A stretch of 18,784 nt of DNA from CAZSNT01 sp964607765 (GTDB lineage Bacteria > Verrucomicrobiota > Lentisphaeria > Oligosphaerales > JABHEG01). Made by a program: the position numbers and the translations under genes. The stretch is from positions 1 to 18,784 of the forward strand of contig CAZSNT010000186.1 of assembly GCA_964607765.1 (NCBI GenBank), in the 5' to 3' direction. The notes under the pieces are model-generated. The model had not been told where the DNA came from, did no database searches, and saw nothing but the letters and a program-made list of their open reading frames with translations. Shown piece after piece: positions 15,631 to 18,784 of the stretch. Position 1 is the stretch's first letter, and the number at the start of each line of letters is the position of its first letter.

Positions 15631-17670
15631 CTACTTTTTCGGCGCGAACATTGCCTTCATCTGTGCCAGGTAATCCGAGGCCATCTCCCGCGTGGCGGGC
15701 ACGAGCGCGTCCGCGGCACCGCAGAACCGCACGAGGTCCTCGGGGAGCTCATCGAGGAATGGTGAAGGGCGTTGTTTTTTGATCTGGTTCCGCGTCCGCC
15801 GACGGTCGGCGTGGGTCAGCACCACTTCCTCCTGGGCTCGGGTGAGGGCGACGTAGAACAGGCGCCGTTCTTCGTCTTCCGCGTTGTCTTCGATGGCTCT
15901 GATGTGCGGGAACAGGCCACGTTCGAGTCCTGTGACAAAGACCACTGGGAACTCAAGTCCCTTGGCTGCATGCACGGTCATCAGCGTGACAGCGCCCTCG
16001 TCCTGGGCGCCGGTCTGCTCTTCCCGGTCGTTGGCATCGAGCAGCGCAAATGACTCGAGGAATTCCGCGACAGTTGTCTTCGGCCCGTTTCGTTCCTCGA
16101 ACTCTGCGACTTCCGCAACGAATTCGTGCACGTTTTCCAGCCGTACGAGGGCGTCAGACCTGGGTTTGTACATGCGGCCGAGTCCCCCCATGTAGCCGCT
16201 GTCCTGGAGCAGTGCCTTGACTTTGTCCGCCAGCCCGCCAGGACTCCTGAACTGTTCCCTGGCGCGCCCCAGGCAGCCGTGGAGTTGACGCAAGCTGGTG
16301 CCTGCGCTGTCCGATATCTGCTTCAGGTACTCGCTCGAGGTGATCAGGCGCTGGAGGGGCAGGCCCGTGATGCGCTGCCATTCCCGCAACCGTTCTACCG
16401 CTTTGTCCCCGACACCCCGCGGCGGAACATTCAGTATGCGCAGGAGACTGAGGTCATCACGGGGGTTGAGGGCGGTCTGCAGCAGGCTCACGGCATCCAG
16501 GATCTCTTTGCGTTGGAAGAAGGACCTGGTGCCGACCATGGTGTGCGGGATTTTGGCCTGTCGGAATCCGTTTTCCAGAGCACGGGACAGGTGGTTGGAC
16601 CGGAACAGGACGGCGAAGTCCGAGTAGGGCCGTGCGTCGCGCAGGTGTCGCTCCCGCACCAGGTCGATCACTGCCCGGGTCTCTTCTCTATCGCTTTCCG
16701 TTCTGACGGCCAGGATTCTGGCGCCTTCGCCCTTCGCCGACCAGAGCTTCTTGGCGTGTCTGCTGCGGTTGTTTGCGATGACGTGATTGGCCGCGTTCAA
16801 GATGGTGGTTGTGGAGCGATAGTTCTGTTCGAGGCGTATGACTTTGGCCTTCGGGTATTGGGAATCGAATTGGAGGATGTTGCTGATGTCGGCGCCGCGC
16901 CACCCGTAGATGGACTGGTCGTCGTCGCCCACGGCGCAGATGTTCTGTCGGGGGCCGGCGAGGGTTGCCATGAGCTGGAACTGCACGGCGTTGGTGTCCT
17001 GGCACTCGTCGATAAGCAGGTATTGGAACTGCTCACGATGTTCGGCGAGGCGCTCCGGGCGTTCCTGCCAGAGCCTGAGCACCAGCAGCAGAAGGTCGTC
17101 GAAGTCGACCAGGTTCATCTGCATCAGGCGTCTCTGGTAGAGCTCGTAGACTTCCGCTATCTGCTGGGCGTACTGGTGCGAGCTGTGGGCCGCGAACTCG
17201 TCGGGCTCCAACATTTTCGTCTTTGCGCCGGAGATGGCGGCCAACCAGTCGCGGGGATCCCGGCCTTCGCCCGTCAGCCCCAGTTCCGCCATCAGCGTGC
17301 GCACCAGCCCGGACTGGTATGACTCGGAGGCAATGCTGAAATTGTTGGTGTATCCGAGCTGGTGAATGTGGTGGCGGAGCAGTCTGGCGCAGAACGCGTG
17401 GAACGTGCCCACGGTCACCTGTTGCGCCGCCTCCTCGGTCAGCAATTGGCCGAGCCGTTCCCGCATCTCCCGGGCGGCCTTGTTGGTGAAGGTTACGGCG
17501 AGGATGTTCTCAGGGGCGATACCCGAGCGGATCAGGAAGGCGATGCGGAAGGTGATGACACGTGTCTTGCCGGTTCCCGCGCCGGCCAGCAGCAGCAGTG
17601 GGCCGGCGACGGTGCGCACAGCCTGACGCTGCTGCGGATTCAGCTTACTCAGATCCAAGGCGTTCCGCAA
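15631..17670 (-). CDS. UvrD/Rep/PcrA family ATP-dependent DNA helicase
   Basis: Superfamily 1A 3'-5' helicase acting in repair or replication restart. About 679 residues, close to E. coli Rep (673). The Q motif LNPQQRQAV is at 10-18, Walker A AGAGTGKT at 29-36, motif Ic around TFHAFC, motif II DECQD at 221-225, motif III GDDDQSIYGWRGA at 248-260 and motif IV QNYRS at 282-286. Motif V is VTLMTVHAAKGLEF (561-574) and motif VI is EERRLFYVALTRAQ (600-613). The Cys in DECQD replaces the more usual Phe or Tyr. The C-terminus is short, without the long UvrD/PcrA tail. The start is uncertain: TTG at 17670 overlaps the epimerase gene by 26 bases; TTG at 17658 is an alternative. Which of uvrD, rep or pcrA it corresponds to cannot be settled by eye. 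Confidence 0.95.
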   Translation of the reverse strand: MRNALDLSKLNPQQRQAVRTVAGPLLLLAGAGTGKTRVITFRIAFLIRSGIAPENILAVTFTNKAAREMRERLGQLLTEEAAQQVTVGTFHAFCARLLRHHIHQLGYTNNFSIASESYQSGLVRTLMAELGLTGEGRDPRDWLAAISGAKTKMLEPDEFAAHSSHQYAQQIAEVYELYQRRLMQMNLVDFDDLLLLVLRLWQERPERLAEHREQFQYLLIDECQDTNAVQFQLMATLAGPRQNICAVGDDDQSIYGWRGADISNILQFDSQYPKAKVIRLEQNYRSTTTILNAANHVIANNRSRHAKKLWSAKGEGARILAVRTESDREETRAVIDLVRERHLRDARPYSDFAVLFRSNHLSRALENGFRQAKIPHTMVGTRSFFQRKEILDAVSLLQTALNPRDDLSLLRILNVPPRGVGDKAVERLREWQRITGLPLQRLITSSEYLKQISDSAGTSLRQLHGCLGRAREQFRSPGGLADKVKALLQDSGYMGGLGRMYKPRSDALVRLENVHEFVAEVAEFEERNGPKTTVAEFLESFALLDANDREEQTGAQDEGAVTLMTVHAAKGLEFPVVFVTGLERGLFPHIRAIEDNAEDEERRLFYVALTRAQEEVVLTHADRRRTRNQIKKQRPSPFLDELPEDLVRFCGAADALVPATREMASDYLAQMKAMFAPKK

Positions 17671-18619
17671 TGCTGTCTCTTACTTCCAAGATGATCTCAT
17701 CGAGGGACTTCTGCGGCGTCCAGCCCGTGAGTTCGGTGAGTTTGGTTGTGTCAGGGATACGTCGACGCATGTCTTCGAACCCCGGGCCGTAGGCTTCCTC
17801 GTAGGGCACGTAGGTGAGGGAGGAGGCACTGCCCGTCAGTTCGATGACTCTGGCTGCCAGGTCCCTGATGGTGGTAGGTGACGTTGTGCCCACGTTGAAG
17901 ATACGGCCTTCTGCTGCCTGGCAATCGTGGATGGCCAGCAGCGCTCTGACCGTGTCGTGCACGTGGCAGAAACAGCGCACCTGTTCGCCGTCGCCGAACA
18001 CGCGGAGCGGCTCGCCTTTCACGGCTTGCTCGACAAATCGCGGCACCACCATGCCGTAACGTCCGGTCTGCCGTGGTCCCACCGTATTGAAGAACCGTAC
18101 GATGACCGTGCGCAGGTCCATTTCCTTCTCATAGGCCAGGGCAAGGCACTCGTCCAGGGCTTTGCTCGTGGCGTAGGCCCAGCGGTAGTGCGTGGGTGGA
18201 CCGATCAACAGGTCATCGCTCTCGCGGAATACGGGCGACATGGCTTTGCCGTAGACTTCGCTGGTCGAGGCCACGACTACCTTTGTGGCGGTGACCGCGG
18301 CATAGCGCAGGACGTTCTCCGTACCGTGCACGTTTGTCTCGATCGTGTGCACGGGGCGTTGAACGACCAGGTCCACACCGACGGCGGCGGCCAGATGGAA
18401 GACCGTGTCAGCCCACGCCATGAGACCACCCAGGTCATGGCTGTCTCGAACGGAGCCGAGGATGAAGCGGAAGCGCGGGTGATCCACAACGGCCTGCAGA
18501 TTCTCCGTTGCGCCGGTGGAGAGATCGTCGATGACCGCCACCTCGTGCCCGGCGTCGAGCAACGCCTCGGTCAGGTGGCTGCCGATAAACCCTGCGCCTC
18601 CTGTCACCAGCAGCTTCAT
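17645..18619 (-). CDS. NAD-dependent nucleotide-sugar epimerase/dehydratase
   Basis: Extended short-chain dehydrogenase acting on a nucleotide sugar, probably a UDP-hexose, for cell-surface polysaccharide. 324 residues from ATG 18619, chosen for CCTCC (18626-18630, read as GGAGG) at 6-base spacing and for the start MKLLVTGGAGFIGSHL; the frame is open 17 codons further. The Rossmann motif TGGAGFIG is at 6-13, acidic DDLSTG (31-36) indicates NAD preference, and ASTSEVYG (117-124) and YATSK (Tyr149, Lys153) form the catalytic set. FFNTVGPRQTGRYGMVVPRF and VFGDGEQVRCFCHV define substrate-side loops. It resembles the UDP-glucose 4-epimerase and UDP-glucuronate decarboxylase branches; the exact reaction cannot be decided. 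The helicase start overlaps its 3' end. Confidence 0.88.
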   Translation of the reverse strand: MKLLVTGGAGFIGSHLTEALLDAGHEVAVIDDLSTGATENLQAVVDHPRFRFILGSVRDSHDLGGLMAWADTVFHLAAAVGVDLVVQRPVHTIETNVHGTENVLRYAAVTATKVVVASTSEVYGKAMSPVFRESDDLLIGPPTHYRWAYATSKALDECLALAYEKEMDLRTVIVRFFNTVGPRQTGRYGMVVPRFVEQAVKGEPLRVFGDGEQVRCFCHVHDTVRALLAIHDCQAAEGRIFNVGTTSPTTIRDLAARVIELTGSASSLTYVPYEEAYGPGFEDMRRRIPDTTKLTELTGWTPQKSLDEIILEVRDSIAERLGSE

Positions 18620-18625
18620 GTGTTG

Positions 18626-18630
18626 CCTCC
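18626..18630 (-). promoter_or_regulatory. Ribosome binding site fixing the epimerase start
   Basis: GGAGG on the minus strand, 6 bases before ATG 18619. It rules against the upstream in-frame ATG at 18670, which would add 17 residues not seen before the Rossmann motif. Confidence 0.7.
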
Positions 18631-18745
18631 ACGTTTTCGCAGCACTCAGCCGTGCGCGCGGCGCTGTCATTCATGCTCTTTGCGGACACCGCGTGACTGT
18701 AGTGCGGCAACGCTGTGAAGCCAAGCGGCTCCGGCGGCAAATGCG

Positions 18746-18784
18746 GCGGGTGCGAGTGGCGGGTGCGAGTGGCGGGTGCGAGGG
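18746..18784. repeat. 13-base tandem repeat running off the window edge
   Basis: The unit GCGGGTGCGAGTG occurs three times head to tail (18746-18758, 18759-18771, 18772-18784). The third copy differs at position 12 and reaches the last base, so the array may continue. The period is not a multiple of three and no gene covers it here. It lies about 130 bases upstream of the epimerase start. Confidence 0.8.

Noticed and set aside
16126..17322. 398-codon + strand frame opposite the helicase gene
   Set aside because: Covers a gene with all SF1A helicase motifs in order; the opposite frame has no signature or convincing start.

Overview
The window is bacterial chromosomal DNA, GC-rich and densely coded, carrying mostly core housekeeping genes. 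The beta' subunit has the Gram-negative-type SI3 insertion in its trigger loop, and ribosomal protein L2 has DHPM where E. coli has DHPH, a variant I recall from Bacteroidetes and some related phyla. tuf is absent between fusA and rpsJ. Together these suggest a Gram-negative bacterium outside the Proteobacteria, possibly in or near the PVC group (Lentisphaerae, Kiritimatiellae or Hydrogenedentota-like). That placement is a low-confidence inference; no 16S gene is present.

Left part (1-9500, all + strand): the 3' two thirds of rpoC, then a fused str/S10 ribosomal cluster: rpsL, rpsG, fusA, rpsJ, rplC, rplD, rplW, rplB and rpsS. Most genes are a few bases apart or overlap. The exceptions are a 73-base gap before rpsL with a candidate promoter and a 153-base structured gap between rpsL and rpsG, the place where S7 autoregulation acts in E. 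coli. The cluster stops after an intact rpsS. The usual next genes (rplV, rpsC, rplP, rpmC, rpsQ) are absent; a long hairpin and an unrelated GNAT/sterol-carrier-domain acetyltransferase gene of the Eis type follow instead.

Middle part (10769-14371, - strand): aspS and hisS form a two-gene operon (hisS first) ending 6 bases from the convergent acetyltransferase gene. Upstream of hisS, behind an HU/IHF-family gene, is about 250 bases of structured leader ending in a textbook intrinsic terminator. Its arms can pair in two mutually exclusive ways, so it looks like an attenuator for the synthetase operon, or the 3' end of the HU transcript.

Right part (14629-18784): a + strand GlpG-like rhomboid protease gene diverges from HU. 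It converges on a - strand pair: a nucleotide-sugar epimerase/dehydratase gene followed, with overlap, by a UvrD/Rep/PcrA-type helicase gene. The window ends in a 13-base tandem repeat.

I saw no tRNA, rRNA, CRISPR, insertion sequence or phage gene, and no gene set that looks like a new defence or biosynthetic system. The items most worth a second look are the ribosomal cluster ending at rpsS and the candidate attenuator upstream of hisS-aspS.
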